Positions 7,323-14,805 are shown, counted from the first letter of the stretch. The stretch is 19,581 bases of DNA from Bacteroidota bacterium (GCA_023430465.1 JAEZAM010000012.1:1-19581), one strand, 5' to 3'. The notes: generated from the sequence alone by a model not told the origin. Made by a program: numbers and translations.

Positions 7323-7796
7323 ATGAAGATCCAGCTTTGGTCGGTGGGAAAAACCCATGAGCCATATGTTAAGGCCGGGGTTGAAGATTTTACAAAAAGG
7401 ATCGGCAACTATTTCAAAGTGGAATGGTTGCTGATCCCTGCACCGAAGAATGCCGCCTCTCTGTCGGGATCTGAATTGAAAAAAAAAGAAGGGGAACTTA
7501 TACTCCAAAAACTGGAAAAGGACGATTACCTGGTGCTGCTTGATGAGCGCGGAAAACAGCTTAGCTCCGAAGGCCTGTCGGCATTGCTACAGTCACGCGC
7601 CAACGACAGCACAAAACGAATGATCTTCCTGATCGGTGGCGCGTTTGGTGTGGATGAATCCATCCTTGCACGTGCTTCTTTTACCTGGAGCCTCTCGGCG
7701 CTTGTGTTCCCGCACCAGTTGGTCAGGCTTATACTTGCCGAACAGATATACCGCGGCTGCACGATTATCAAAAACGAAAAATATCATCATAAATAA
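7323..7796 (+). CDS. rlmH: 23S rRNA (pseudouridine1915-N3)-methyltransferase RlmH
   Basis: RlmH methylates pseudouridine 1915 in helix 69 of 23S rRNA on assembled 70S ribosomes, using S-adenosylmethionine. The protein is 157 residues, the normal length, and is one SPOUT domain forming the trefoil knot. Visible motifs are LDERG at 73-77, the SAM-loop sequence LIGGAFG at 103-109, FPHQLVR at 129-135, EQIYR at 140-144 and the C-terminal YHH at 154-156 that closes the active site. It starts 12 nt after the M16 pair and probably reads from the same transcript. Nothing unusual is seen. Confidence 0.96.
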   Translation: MKIQLWSVGKTHEPYVKAGVEDFTKRIGNYFKVEWLLIPAPKNAASLSGSELKKKEGELILQKLEKDDYLVLLDERGKQLSSEGLSALLQSRANDSTKRMIFLIGGAFGVDESILARASFTWSLSALVFPHQLVRLILAEQIYRGCTIIKNEKYHHK

Positions 7797-7825
7797 GGCT
7801 AATTTCAAGCCCTGAAAAGTTTACT

Positions 7826-8458
7826 ATGGGATTTACAATGACGGTGGTGATCATATTGGTAACGGCGCTTATTTCTTTCGGGGCATTTAGTAATCAGAAG
7901 ATGAAATATGATTTTATCTTTTATCCACCGGCAGTACGGGATGGTCAATGGTACCGGTTCATTACGCATGGCCTGATACACGCAGATCCCATTCACCTCA
8001 TATTTAACATGCTCGCCCTTTATTCGCTGGGTAGTGTGCTTGAAGCGAACTTCACCAGCGAGGTGCTGTTTGGCCGTTATGGGCGGATCGTCTATCTCCT
8101 TTTATATTTAACTGCACTGATCTTTGCCTCCGTGCCTGACTATATCAAACACCGGAACAACAGTTATTACCAGTCGCTTGGTGCCTCGGGTGCCGTAGCA
8201 GCCGTCATATTCGGTACCATCCTGCTCAGCCCCACCGCGATGCTCAGCTTCTTTTTCATTCCCATGCCCGGATTCGTCTTTGCCATCCTTTTCCTCGTCA
8301 TCTCCACCGTGCTGGCAAGAAAGGGCGGAGATAATATAGGCCACGGTGCCCACATCAGCGGAGCCATCTATGGCCTCCTGTTCACCTACGTAGCCATTGA
8401 GCTCTTTACAGATTTCAATCTTATACAACATCTGATCGAAACATTCCGCCGGTACTGA
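7826..8458 (+). CDS. Rhomboid family intramembrane serine protease
   Basis: This is a 210-residue polytopic inner-membrane protein of the rhomboid family, which cleaves transmembrane segments of substrate proteins inside the bilayer. The nucleophile Ser is S121 in LGASGAV and the partner His is H176 in GHGAHISGAIYG, the canonical Ser-His dyad. The RFITHGLIHADPIHLIFNM block at 44-62 is the conserved L1/TM2 region that includes the oxyanion-side His and Asn. Hydrophobic stretches at about 5-20, 55-70, 88-102, 118-135, 143-164 and 176-196 give the basic six-helix core with no extra domain. It lies 29 nt after rlmH. The substrate is unknown. A start at Met5 is possible. Confidence 0.92.
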   Translation: MGFTMTVVIILVTALISFGAFSNQKMKYDFIFYPPAVRDGQWYRFITHGLIHADPIHLIFNMLALYSLGSVLEANFTSEVLFGRYGRIVYLLLYLTALIFASVPDYIKHRNNSYYQSLGASGAVAAVIFGTILLSPTAMLSFFFIPMPGFVFAILFLVISTVLARKGGDNIGHGAHISGAIYGLLFTYVAIELFTDFNLIQHLIETFRRY

Positions 8459-8523
8459 GTTTGAGCGACAATAAGTTAGGGCTGACTCGTAGATTTACCA
8501 TGTGATTTTATTTAAAAAAAATG

Positions 8524-8555
8524 AGTAGTTATTCTTTTTTTTCAGAATAATTACT
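8524..8555. repeat. AT-rich inverted repeat (12-bp stem) upstream of the T9SS protein gene
   Basis: The arms AGTAGTTATTCT (8524-8535) and AGAATAATTACT (8544-8555) pair at 11 of 12 positions, the remaining one being a G-T wobble, around an 8-nt loop of seven T and one C. The right arm runs into TAGTTTTA at 8555-8562, a seven-of-eight match to the -7 consensus. It could be an operator over the promoter or an AT-rich transcription stop after the rhomboid gene; the lack of G+C in the stem makes a strong terminator unlikely. Confidence 0.5.
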
Positions 8556-8638
8556 AGTTTTATCCCCGGATTCCACCTCCATCGTCCAAAGAAGCACCAT
8601 CCAAAATATCCGCAAGATTTATCGAGAATATTAATCCA

Positions 8639-8659
8639 GGGTAATGTCCAACATTGCCC
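8639..8659 (+). other. Hairpin in the probable 5' leader of the T9SS protein gene
   Basis: GGGTAATGT (8639-8647) and ACATTGCCC (8651-8659) form a 9-bp stem with one U-G wobble and a 3-nt loop (CCA), ending 37 nt before the ATG at 8697. If transcription starts just after the TAGTTTTA box near 8560, this lies in a leader of over 100 nt and could affect mRNA stability or translation. No known riboswitch was recognised. Confidence 0.4.
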
Positions 8660-8696
8660 CCGGGCCACCTTTTGTCAACCATCAAACTAACGTGTC

Positions 8697-9545
8697 ATGA
8701 GAATTTTTACCCTAGCTCTTCTTGCAGTCGTATTTTCCGTTCAATCAGCGCGTGCGCAATGCACCACACCCGGAGGAATGATTGCTACCAGCCTTACCCT
8801 GAACGGCAATTGCTTCATGTATGTGCAAAATGCTATTCCTTTTTCCAGCGTAAGCATTTATAGCAACAATGGTTATGCAGGCCAAAGCTTCGCTAACGGA
8901 ACTGGCTTTGCTTATGTATCATACTCCTGTGCTTCAAATCCCATTGTTTCTGTTCTCTCCATTTCACTGGACGGCGACTCTATTTGCAATGTCGCTACGA
9001 TCTCTACCCCTATTCCCCTGCCGGTTAAGTTCAGCGCTTTTACCAGCAAGATCGTTGCACAGGGTGTATTGCTGAAATGGTCTACCTCTTACGAACTGAA
9101 CAACGAAAAATATATTATTGAAAAAAGCACCAATGGCAGCACTTACCAGGCAATTGGCCAGGTAGCAAGTGGTGACAATTCAATCGAAGTAAAAGACTAC
9201 CAGTTCATCGATGCAAGCTTCCAGGCTGGTCAGTCTGCTTACTACCGCATCCGCCAGGTGGATATCGATCAGACAACTACCTTCTCAAAAGTTGTCTATG
9301 TAAACGATGGTAAAACCAGCGGCCCGATCAAGGTGTTCCCGAATCCTTTCGCAAATGAAATTCAGATCAGCGGTATCCGTTCTGCAGACCTGAACAAAGG
9401 AAACGTTCGCCTCTTCAACCTTGCCGGTGCAGCCGTTAATTACACCATCTCCGGTTCTAACGCGATCCGTGTGGACAGCAACATTCCCGCTGGTGTATAT
9501 GTGCTGATGGTGAACGGTCAGTCATACAAGATTTCGAAAAATTAG
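8697..9545 (+). CDS. Secreted protein with four-Cys N-terminal module and T9SS type A sorting domain
   Basis: The protein has 282 residues. Residues 1-20 are a signal peptide (cleavage ARA before Gln21). Residues 21-100 form a small Ser/Asn/Gly-rich module with four Cys (C22, C39, C78, C97), probably two disulfides; I do not recognise its family. Residues about 108-203 form a fibronectin-III-like beta domain of a type common before sorting domains in Bacteroidota (LPVKFSAF, LLKWSTSYELNN, YYRIRQVD). Residues about 210-282 are a T9SS type A C-terminal sorting domain (VFPNPFANEIQI, VRLFNLAGAAV, IPAGVYVLMVNGQSYKISKN). The protein should cross the outer membrane by the type IX system and be released or anchored at the surface. 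Codon use seems to favour C- and T-ending codons and looks less GC-rich than its neighbours. A 5' leader with inverted repeats and a strong terminator make it monocistronic. The function is unknown, perhaps surface-structural. Confidence 0.88.
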   Translation: MRIFTLALLAVVFSVQSARAQCTTPGGMIATSLTLNGNCFMYVQNAIPFSSVSIYSNNGYAGQSFANGTGFAYVSYSCASNPIVSVLSISLDGDSICNVATISTPIPLPVKFSAFTSKIVAQGVLLKWSTSYELNNEKYIIEKSTNGSTYQAIGQVASGDNSIEVKDYQFIDASFQAGQSAYYRIRQVDIDQTTTFSKVVYVNDGKTSGPIKVFPNPFANEIQISGIRSADLNKGNVRLFNLAGAAVNYTISGSNAIRVDSNIPAGVYVLMVNGQSYKISKN

Positions 9546-9583
9546 TAGCAAAAGCTTTACCAGATAGAGTTAGTAAGTCAACG

Positions 9584-9617
9584 CCTCTTCTTCGCTTCGC
9601 GGAGAGGAGGTTTTTTT
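9584..9617 (+). terminator. Rho-independent terminator after the T9SS protein gene
   Basis: CCTCTTCTTCGC (9584-9595) and GCGGAGAGGAGG (9599-9610) form a 12-bp stem with two U-G wobbles and a TTC loop, followed directly by seven T (9611-9617). This is a textbook intrinsic terminator for the + strand. Its T-tract includes part of the stop codon of the convergent tilS gene (TAA on the minus strand at 9616-9618). Confidence 0.88.
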
Positions 9618-10971
9618 ATGGGCGCTGCCCAATGCAAAGCAATTGCTGCGTGGATGGCTGATGACGGAACCGATGATCAATACGCATTCCGATCACCCAG
9701 ACGATCTTTTTATCTGACTCGAGTACCCAGACTTTCTCTTTCGCCGTAGCAGATAATTTGTTATCAATGAAAAAACGCGACAGCTTCTTCTTCTTCTCCA
9801 TGCCCAACGGATAAAAATAATCGCCCGTCTTTGCACGTCGCAAGATCAGGGGAAACCGGATATGACGCATATCTACATGAACCCTGTATTTATCCGGAAC
9901 AGGCAGTCCCACCCCGGCTTCCCGCCGGATCGTCTCCAGCGTCAGAATACCGCCAGGATATGAGTACGTGCCCGGGCCATCGATGATGACCAGGGTGGTG
10001 TTTTCGGTATTCAATGGTGCGATGATCAGCCAGGCGCGGTTACGGATCACACGGTGCGTAGCCGAACTGACATAACGCCCCGATTCACTTTCACACAGGG
10101 CCAACACCTCTTCCTCCTGGGACACAGTAAATCCGTAAGACTGAAGTATCTCATGTAAGATCGTTCGGCGGGCTTCCAACCGGAGCAGGGCAAGTACAGG
10201 AATGTGCAACTCATCGCCCCGCAGATGCAACAGTTTTTTCAAATGGCGGCCAACTGCTTCGTTGAATAAAAGTTCGGTGTCGCGAAAGCGTTGCAGGTTG
10301 CGGGCGAGACTGGCAGTAACGTCGGGATAGGCTTCAATCAATCGTGGAAGTATCTCATGCCGTAGAAAATTGCGGGCATATTTGGTGGAAGCGTTGGAAC
10401 TGTCCTCCACCCATTCAAGTTGCGCCGCCCGCGCAAATGCTTCGATCTCGCTGCGTGATGCAAACAACAATGGCCGGATCACATCTGCGGTCGCTGGCAA
10501 CATCCCGCGGAGGCCGCGAATGCCGGTGCCCTTTACGAAATTCATAAGTGACGTTTCGACGTTGTCATCCAGGTGATGGGCCGTCAGCAATTTGGCACCA
10601 AAGGCCGGAGATGACGGATCGGCGATGATACTGCGAAACCAGTTATACCGAAGCTCCCGCGCAGCCACCTGGATGGACACGCCCCTTTCATCCGCATATT
10701 GCATCGTATCAAAACGCTGCTGTAAAAACGGAACATGATAGTGCAATGCCCTGGTGGCAACAAAGGATTCATCCCGGTCACTTTCAGTACCCCGGAGGGA
10801 AAAATTGGCATGTGCAAGAGCAAACCTGAAGTTACAGCGGTGACAGAGCTCAGCTAAAACAATGGAGTCAACCCCACCGCTCACCGCAAGCAGCAACAAA
10901 TCGTTTTCTCTAAACAGTTTGTTAGTGCGAACATACTCCCTGAAACGCTCCGTCATTGACATATCCCGCAT
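9616..10971 (-). CDS. tilS: tRNA(Ile)-lysidine synthase TilS
   Basis: TilS attaches lysine to C34 of tRNA-Ile(CAU) using ATP, changing its decoding from AUG to AUA; it is essential in most bacteria. The 451-residue protein begins with an N-type ATP pyrophosphatase domain containing the PP-loop SGGVDS at 31-36, followed by the family blocks AHANFSLRGTESDRDE and LLTAHHLDDNVET. The central part contains the typical VEDSSNASTKYARNFLRHEILP stretch, and the C terminus (about 375-450) is the substrate-binding TilS_C domain, ending LCIGQRP. The full three-part bacterial architecture is therefore present. Met codons at residues 1, 4 and 6 are all possible starts; homologues usually begin close to the third. 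It lies 12 nt after a small TPR gene and is probably in one operon with it. Confidence 0.95.
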   Translation of the reverse strand: MRDMSMTERFREYVRTNKLFRENDLLLLAVSGGVDSIVLAELCHRCNFRFALAHANFSLRGTESDRDESFVATRALHYHVPFLQQRFDTMQYADERGVSIQVAARELRYNWFRSIIADPSSPAFGAKLLTAHHLDDNVETSLMNFVKGTGIRGLRGMLPATADVIRPLLFASRSEIEAFARAAQLEWVEDSSNASTKYARNFLRHEILPRLIEAYPDVTASLARNLQRFRDTELLFNEAVGRHLKKLLHLRGDELHIPVLALLRLEARRTILHEILQSYGFTVSQEEEVLALCESESGRYVSSATHRVIRNRAWLIIAPLNTENTTLVIIDGPGTYSYPGGILTLETIRREAGVGLPVPDKYRVHVDMRHIRFPLILRRAKTGDYFYPLGMEKKKKLSRFFIDNKLSATAKEKVWVLESDKKIVWVIGMRIDHRFRHQPSTQQLLCIGQRP

Positions 10972-10983
10972 TTATCCGGCTTA

Positions 10984-11298
10984 TTAAAAGGTGAGTTCTT
11001 CGTGTGCACCACGCAGTTCATTGAATGCATGCTGGTCACCCGCGGCACGTGCTTTTTCCATGCCGGCTTCATACCAGCGGATCGCCTCTTCCGTACGCCC
11101 GTTGCGCTCATGCAGTTTGGCTATATGATAGTAGCTGCCCACATATCCCGGATCACGGGTCAGCAGCGCTTCGAATTGCGCCAGTGCAGTGGCGTCATCG
11201 CCTGCTTTGATATATTCAAGGGCCAGCGCATGCTGTACAAAGCTGTCACCTGGATTATCCGCCAGAAATTCTTTCAAACGCGCAATGCGGTCCATCAT
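10984..11298 (-). CDS. Small tetratricopeptide repeat protein
   Basis: This 104-residue protein consists almost only of TPR units: one at about 18-50 (SFVQHALALEYIKAGDDATALAQFEALL region) and a second at about 53-86 (VGSYYHIAKLHERNGRTEEAIRWYEAGM region), each with the small-large residue pattern of the helix pairs. There is no signal peptide or membrane helix, so it is cytoplasmic. It is likely a protein-contact module; partners cannot be predicted. Two adjacent Met codons start it, 103 nt from the divergent etfB gene, and it is the first gene of the tilS transcription unit. Confidence 0.85.
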   Translation of the reverse strand: MMDRIARLKEFLADNPGDSFVQHALALEYIKAGDDATALAQFEALLTRDPGYVGSYYHIAKLHERNGRTEEAIRWYEAGMEKARAAGDQHAFNELRGAHEELTF

Positions 11299-11309
11299 GA
11301 ATTAAAAAA

Positions 11310-11353
11310 TTTGTCCAAAAAATCCCGTTTTATCTTTGCAACACTTATCTTTG
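11310..11353 (+). promoter_or_regulatory. etfB promoter with tandem -7 boxes
   Basis: TTTG at 11310-11313 is followed after 17 nt by TATCTTTG at 11331-11338, a perfect match to the Bacteroidota vegetative -7 consensus TAnnTTTG. A second identical TTATCTTTG copy lies 15 nt downstream (11345-11353). The ATG of etfB is at 11402, giving a leader of about 40-60 nt. The first box with its TTTG element is the better promoter; the second lacks a clear -33 partner and could be an alternative start point. Confidence 0.7.
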
Positions 11354-11401
11354 TTTTAGTTGCATAAACAACTATTTGCCAGAGTCTAACAAAACTTGAT
11401 T

Positions 11402-12145
11402 ATGAAAATATTAGTTTGTATCAGCAAGACACCGGATACGACGGCAAAAATAGCCTTCACCGACAACAACACGAAATTCGACACCAATGGCGTGCAGTGG
11501 ATCATCAATCCGTATGATGAATGGTATTCTCTTGTACGTGCTGTGGAACTGAAAGAAAAGGATGCCACTGTCGTTGTCCACCTGGTGACCGTGGGTGGCG
11601 CTGATGCTGAACCTGTGATACGCAAGGCCCTTGCCATCGGAGGTGATGAAGCCATTCGCGTCAATGCAGATACCCATGATAGTTTTTACATAGCCTCACA
11701 AATCGCTGCGGTTGCGAAGGACGGTGGTTATGACCTCATATTTACCGGTAAGGAAACAATTGATTTCAATGGCTCCTCTATCGGCGGAATGGTGGCTGAA
11801 TTGCTCGACCTGCCATTTGTCTCACTGGCAGCGAAGTTTGACCTGAGTGGCCAGACGGCAACCATCACTCGCGAGATCGAAGGTGGTGAAGAAGTGAACG
11901 AAGTATCGCTCCCGCTCGTGCTGAGCGCACAAAAAGGAATGGCAGAACAACGCATCCCCAACATGCGCGGGATCATGGCAGCGCGTACCAAGCCATTGAA
12001 AGTGGTGGAGCCAGTCGCTGTTGATGCACTCACAACCGTGACAAGCTTTGAATTACCACCTGCAAAGGCCGGGGTGAAACTTATTCCTGCTGACAACGTG
12101 GAAGAGCTCGTTCGTCTCCTGCACGAAGAAGCGAAAGCAATCTAA
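11402..12145 (+). CDS. etfB: Electron transfer flavoprotein subunit beta (EtfB)
   Basis: EtfB pairs with EtfA to carry electrons, usually from acyl-CoA dehydrogenases to ETF:quinone oxidoreductase; the beta subunit binds AMP. The 247-residue protein has the family start MKILVCISKTPDT, the adenine-nucleotide region LIFTGKETIDFNGSSIGG at 112-129 and the EtfB signature SAQKGMAEQRIPNMRG at 175-190, where the recognition loop for partner dehydrogenases lies. ATG 11402 was chosen over an in-frame TTG at 11396 because the family begins with Met-Lys-Ile-Leu. The etfA gene follows after 31 nt. The sequence resembles the canonical beta-oxidation ETF rather than a clear bifurcating one, but this cannot be settled without an alignment. 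Confidence 0.95.
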   Translation: MKILVCISKTPDTTAKIAFTDNNTKFDTNGVQWIINPYDEWYSLVRAVELKEKDATVVVHLVTVGGADAEPVIRKALAIGGDEAIRVNADTHDSFYIASQIAAVAKDGGYDLIFTGKETIDFNGSSIGGMVAELLDLPFVSLAAKFDLSGQTATITREIEGGEEVNEVSLPLVLSAQKGMAEQRIPNMRGIMAARTKPLKVVEPVAVDALTTVTSFELPPAKAGVKLIPADNVEELVRLLHEEAKAI

Positions 12146-12176
12146 TTTTCAAACAACAGTTAAACTCAATCATATT

Positions 12177-13142
12177 ATGTCGGTTTTAATCTTTGTTGAC
12201 ACAGCGGAAGGGCAGGTAAAGAAATCATCGCTGGAGGCTCTCTCTTATGGAGCAAAGGTTGCTGCCAACCTGGGCACTTCAGCAGAAGGTGTCGTGCTTG
12301 GTTCGGCTTCGGAAGATCTTGCAGCCCTCGGTAAATATGGCATCACCAAACTGCACCATGCCGCTGCTGCTTCGCTGGACTCTTTTGATGCCGGATTGTA
12401 TACGAAAGTGATTGCCGATGTTGCCACAGCTTCACAGGCTACGGTGATCGTACTGTCGAATAACCTGAATGGTAAAGCGGTTGCGCCACGCCTTTCTGCA
12501 AGATTGAAAGCAGGTCTCGTTTCCGGTGCGATCAGCTTACCTGATACAAGCAATGGCTTTACAGTAAAAAAGAACGTATTTTCCGGTAAGGCATTTGCCA
12601 ACATATCCGTAAACACTGCGGTGAAAATAATTTCCCTGAACCCCAACGCCTACCCTGTGCAGGCAGGTGAAGGAACTGCAGAAGTTGTCGCGTATAATGG
12701 TACCATTGATGCGGCCAGGGTGAAAGTGATTAGTGCTACCAAGGCCAGTGGTGAAGTCCCCCTCACCGAAGCTGAGATCGTAGTCAGTGCCGGCCGGGGT
12801 ATGAAAGGTCCGGAAAACTGGGGCATCGTAGAAGATCTTGCAAAAGTGTTGCATGCTGCCACAGCGTGCAGCCGCCCGGTTGCTGATGCACACTGGCGCC
12901 CGCATAATGAACACGTGGGCCAGACGGGTTTTGCGATTGCGCCGAACCTCTACATCGCTATTGGTATCTCAGGTGCCATCCAGCACCTCGCCGGGGTAAA
13001 CCGCAGCAAGGTCATCGTTGTTATCAACAAAGACCCCGAAGCACCTTTCTTCAAAGCGGCCGATTATGGCATCGTCGGCGACGCGTTTGAAGTTGTGCCA
13101 AAGATCACTGCCGCTATTAAAAAACTCAGGGGTATTGCCTGA
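12177..13142 (+). CDS. etfA: Electron transfer flavoprotein subunit alpha (EtfA)
   Basis: EtfA carries the redox-active FAD of the ETF heterodimer. The 321-residue protein has an N-terminal alpha/beta domain (about 1-190) and a C-terminal FAD-binding domain (about 200-321). The FAD motifs are clear: SAGRGMKGPENW at 204-215, SRPV at 232-235, VGQTG at 247-251, GISGAIQH at 263-270 and NKDPEAPFF at 284-292. It is the normal length and has no fusion. It is co-transcribed with etfB and followed by a terminator at 13161-13184, so the pair is a self-contained two-gene operon. Confidence 0.96.
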   Translation: MSVLIFVDTAEGQVKKSSLEALSYGAKVAANLGTSAEGVVLGSASEDLAALGKYGITKLHHAAAASLDSFDAGLYTKVIADVATASQATVIVLSNNLNGKAVAPRLSARLKAGLVSGAISLPDTSNGFTVKKNVFSGKAFANISVNTAVKIISLNPNAYPVQAGEGTAEVVAYNGTIDAARVKVISATKASGEVPLTEAEIVVSAGRGMKGPENWGIVEDLAKVLHAATACSRPVADAHWRPHNEHVGQTGFAIAPNLYIAIGISGAIQHLAGVNRSKVIVVINKDPEAPFFKAADYGIVGDAFEVVPKITAAIKKLRGIA

Positions 13143-13160
13143 TAAAATAAAGAAAAAGAG

Positions 13161-13184
13161 CCGGGTCCAGTGCCCGGTTTTTTT
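13161..13184 (+). terminator. Rho-independent terminator after etfA
   Basis: CCGGG (13161-13165) and CCCGG (13173-13177) form a G+C stem with a 7-nt loop, followed by seven T (13178-13184). Upstream purines (AAAAAGAG) can extend the stem into the T-tract. It ends the etfBA operon 18 nt after the stop codon. Confidence 0.83.
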
Positions 13185-13221
13185 ATTTTGAGCCAATTAC
13201 ATTCCATGTGCAGGGGCAGAA

Positions 13222-13259
13222 CGCTGATAGACCGGTGTGGTGCAATAAACCGCTGATAG
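13222..13259 (+). repeat. Short direct repeat CGCTGATAG between etfA and the nuclease gene
   Basis: CGCTGATAG occurs at 13222-13230 and 13251-13259, so the copies start 29 bp apart, within the 205-nt gap after etfA. Such spacing (near three helical turns) would suit a dimeric regulator, but a 9-mer repeat can arise by chance. Also in this gap is TAGTTTCG at 13329-13336, a one-mismatch -7 box close to the ATG at 13348; no well-placed -33 partner is seen. Confidence 0.3.
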
Positions 13260-13347
13260 CTAGGTAACAGGGCAACGATCAGCTTAAAAAACTAAATTTT
13301 TGTGGCCGGATTTTTTGGGTAAAAACCTTAGTTTCGTGTGATATTTT

Positions 13348-13956
13348 ATGAAGAAGATCGAACTGGAAATAGTGGCCTTATCCCATAGCATTACGCAGAC
13401 ACACTCCTATGCTGTTGTTCTTGGTGAAGTGAATGGATTACGGCGGCTGCCGATCGTGATTGGCGGCTTCGAAGCCCAGGCCATCGCCGTGGCACTCGAG
13501 AAGATGAACCCGAGCCGACCACTGACCCACGATCTTATGAAGAATTTCCTCAACGCCTTCGCCATCGATCTGCATGAGATCATTATCTGCGATCTCCAGG
13601 AGGGTATCTTTTACTCCAAGCTGGTTTGTTCTTCTGAAAATGACACCATCGAAATAGATTCCCGGACCTCCGATGCTCTTGCCCTGGCCGTGCGTTTCGG
13701 CTGCCCCATTTATACATACGAGAACATCCTGGAAAGTGCCGGCATCCTGATGGAGGACACCGATAAGGGCAAAAAGAAAAAAGCAAAGCAGGAAGTGGTC
13801 GTAGAAGAGCAGGGCAATACCGGTCACGAAGATCTCAAAACCATGTCCCTCGAAGAACTTAACATCCTGCTGAACGAGGTACTGGAAAGTGAAGATTATA
13901 TTCGCGCCATTGCCATCCGCGATGAAATAAACAGCCGCAAGAAGAACAGGAAGTGA
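13348..13956 (+). CDS. Bifunctional nuclease family protein (DUF151) with C-terminal UVR motif
   Basis: Residues 1-135 form a DUF151/BFN domain, with the typical blocks LPIVIGGFEAQAIA at 34-47, RPLTHDL at 57-63 and IDSRTSDALALAVRFGCPIY at 103-122. Plant members of this family have both RNase and DNase activity; bacterial function is poorly known. A Lys-rich linker (about 138-150) leads to a UVR motif at about 166-200 (SLEELNILLNEVLESEDYIRAIAIRDEI region), the helical hairpin that mediates UvrB-UvrC contact. The fusion suggests, but does not prove, a link to DNA repair or nucleic-acid handling. The protein has no signal peptide. The gene is followed 27 nt later by ispE in the same orientation and is probably co-transcribed with it. 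Confidence 0.9.
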   Translation: MKKIELEIVALSHSITQTHSYAVVLGEVNGLRRLPIVIGGFEAQAIAVALEKMNPSRPLTHDLMKNFLNAFAIDLHEIIICDLQEGIFYSKLVCSSENDTIEIDSRTSDALALAVRFGCPIYTYENILESAGILMEDTDKGKKKKAKQEVVVEEQGNTGHEDLKTMSLEELNILLNEVLESEDYIRAIAIRDEINSRKKNRK

Positions 13957-13983
13957 TTCCTTCACGGGCTACAACCTACCACT

Positions 13984-14805
13984 TTGATAGTTTTTCCGAA
14001 TTGTAAGATCAATCTTGGTTTGCGCGTCATCGCAAAAAGAGCGGATGGTTATCATGACCTCGAAACTGTTTTCTACCCTGTTAATATAACTGATGTGCTG
14101 GAGATCGTCCGGTCAACTACGGGCATTACCAGCGTCACCAGCACAGGCCTCTCCCTTCCCGGCGCACCGGAGGACAATCTCTGCTACAAAGCATGGGCGC
14201 TGTTGCGTGAGCGAACGAGCGCATTGCCGGAAGTGTCCATGCACCTTCACAAAGTGATCCCCACCGGTGCTGGCCTGGGCGGCGGCAGCGCTGATGCAGC
14301 CTTTGCACTAAAATTATTGAATGAGCAATTTCAGTTGGGATTCAACGTGGAGGAGTTGATGGGCTTTGCGTTGCAGCTTGGCAGTGATTGCCCATACTTC
14401 CTTGCAAATAAACTGACCCTGGCAACGGGCCGTGGTGAGAAACTTACACCTCTCAGCCGATCCCTCAGCGGTCTTTATCTTGTGATCATCAACCCCGGTA
14501 TCCATATCAGCACAGCTACCGCATTTGGTTCCATTCAACCATCTCGACCATCTTCTTCTCTTGCTGATATCATCGGATTGCCTATAGAACACTGGAAAGG
14601 GCAACTCCTGAATGATTTTGAAGAGCCGATGAAGATCCTTTATCCTGAGATCGCAGACATACTTGCTATGCTTTATGCGCATGGTGCCCGCTATGCGGCC
14701 ATGAGCGGGACGGGCAGCACCGTCTTTGGCCTCTTTGACAGGGAACCAGCCCTGCCCGGATTACCAGCCCATTATTTTTACCGGTCAGTCCTCTGCGAGC
14801 AGTAG
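13984..14805 (+). CDS. ispE: 4-diphosphocytidyl-2-C-methyl-D-erythritol kinase (IspE)
   Basis: IspE phosphorylates CDP-methylerythritol at the 2-hydroxyl using ATP, the fourth step of the MEP isoprenoid pathway. The 273-residue protein is a GHMP kinase: N-terminal FPNCKINLGL with catalytic K8, the glycine-rich ATP loop PTGAGLGGGSADAA at 93-106, and D135 in LGSDCPYF, matching the catalytic Asp. The C-terminal GHMP motif is AAMSGTGSTVFGLF. Translation starts at TTG: there is no ATG or GTG in frame between the preceding gene's stop and 13984, and the residues from here match the family N terminus exactly. The last 21 nt overlap the 3' end of the convergent VOC gene. It follows the nuclease gene in one likely operon. 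Confidence 0.94.
   Translation: MIVFPNCKINLGLRVIAKRADGYHDLETVFYPVNITDVLEIVRSTTGITSVTSTGLSLPGAPEDNLCYKAWALLRERTSALPEVSMHLHKVIPTGAGLGGGSADAAFALKLLNEQFQLGFNVEELMGFALQLGSDCPYFLANKLTLATGRGEKLTPLSRSLSGLYLVIINPGIHISTATAFGSIQPSRPSSSLADIIGLPIEHWKGQLLNDFEEPMKILYPEIADILAMLYAHGARYAAMSGTGSTVFGLFDREPALPGLPAHYFYRSVLCEQ

Noticed and set aside
11396..11401. TTG at 11396 as start of etfB
   Set aside because: The EtfB family begins MKILV, which matches the ATG at 11402; the TTG adds only two residues with no support.
13438..13965. Minus-strand frame of 175 codons opposite the DUF151 nuclease gene
   Set aside because: It is antisense to a gene with strong family motifs and shows no domain of its own.
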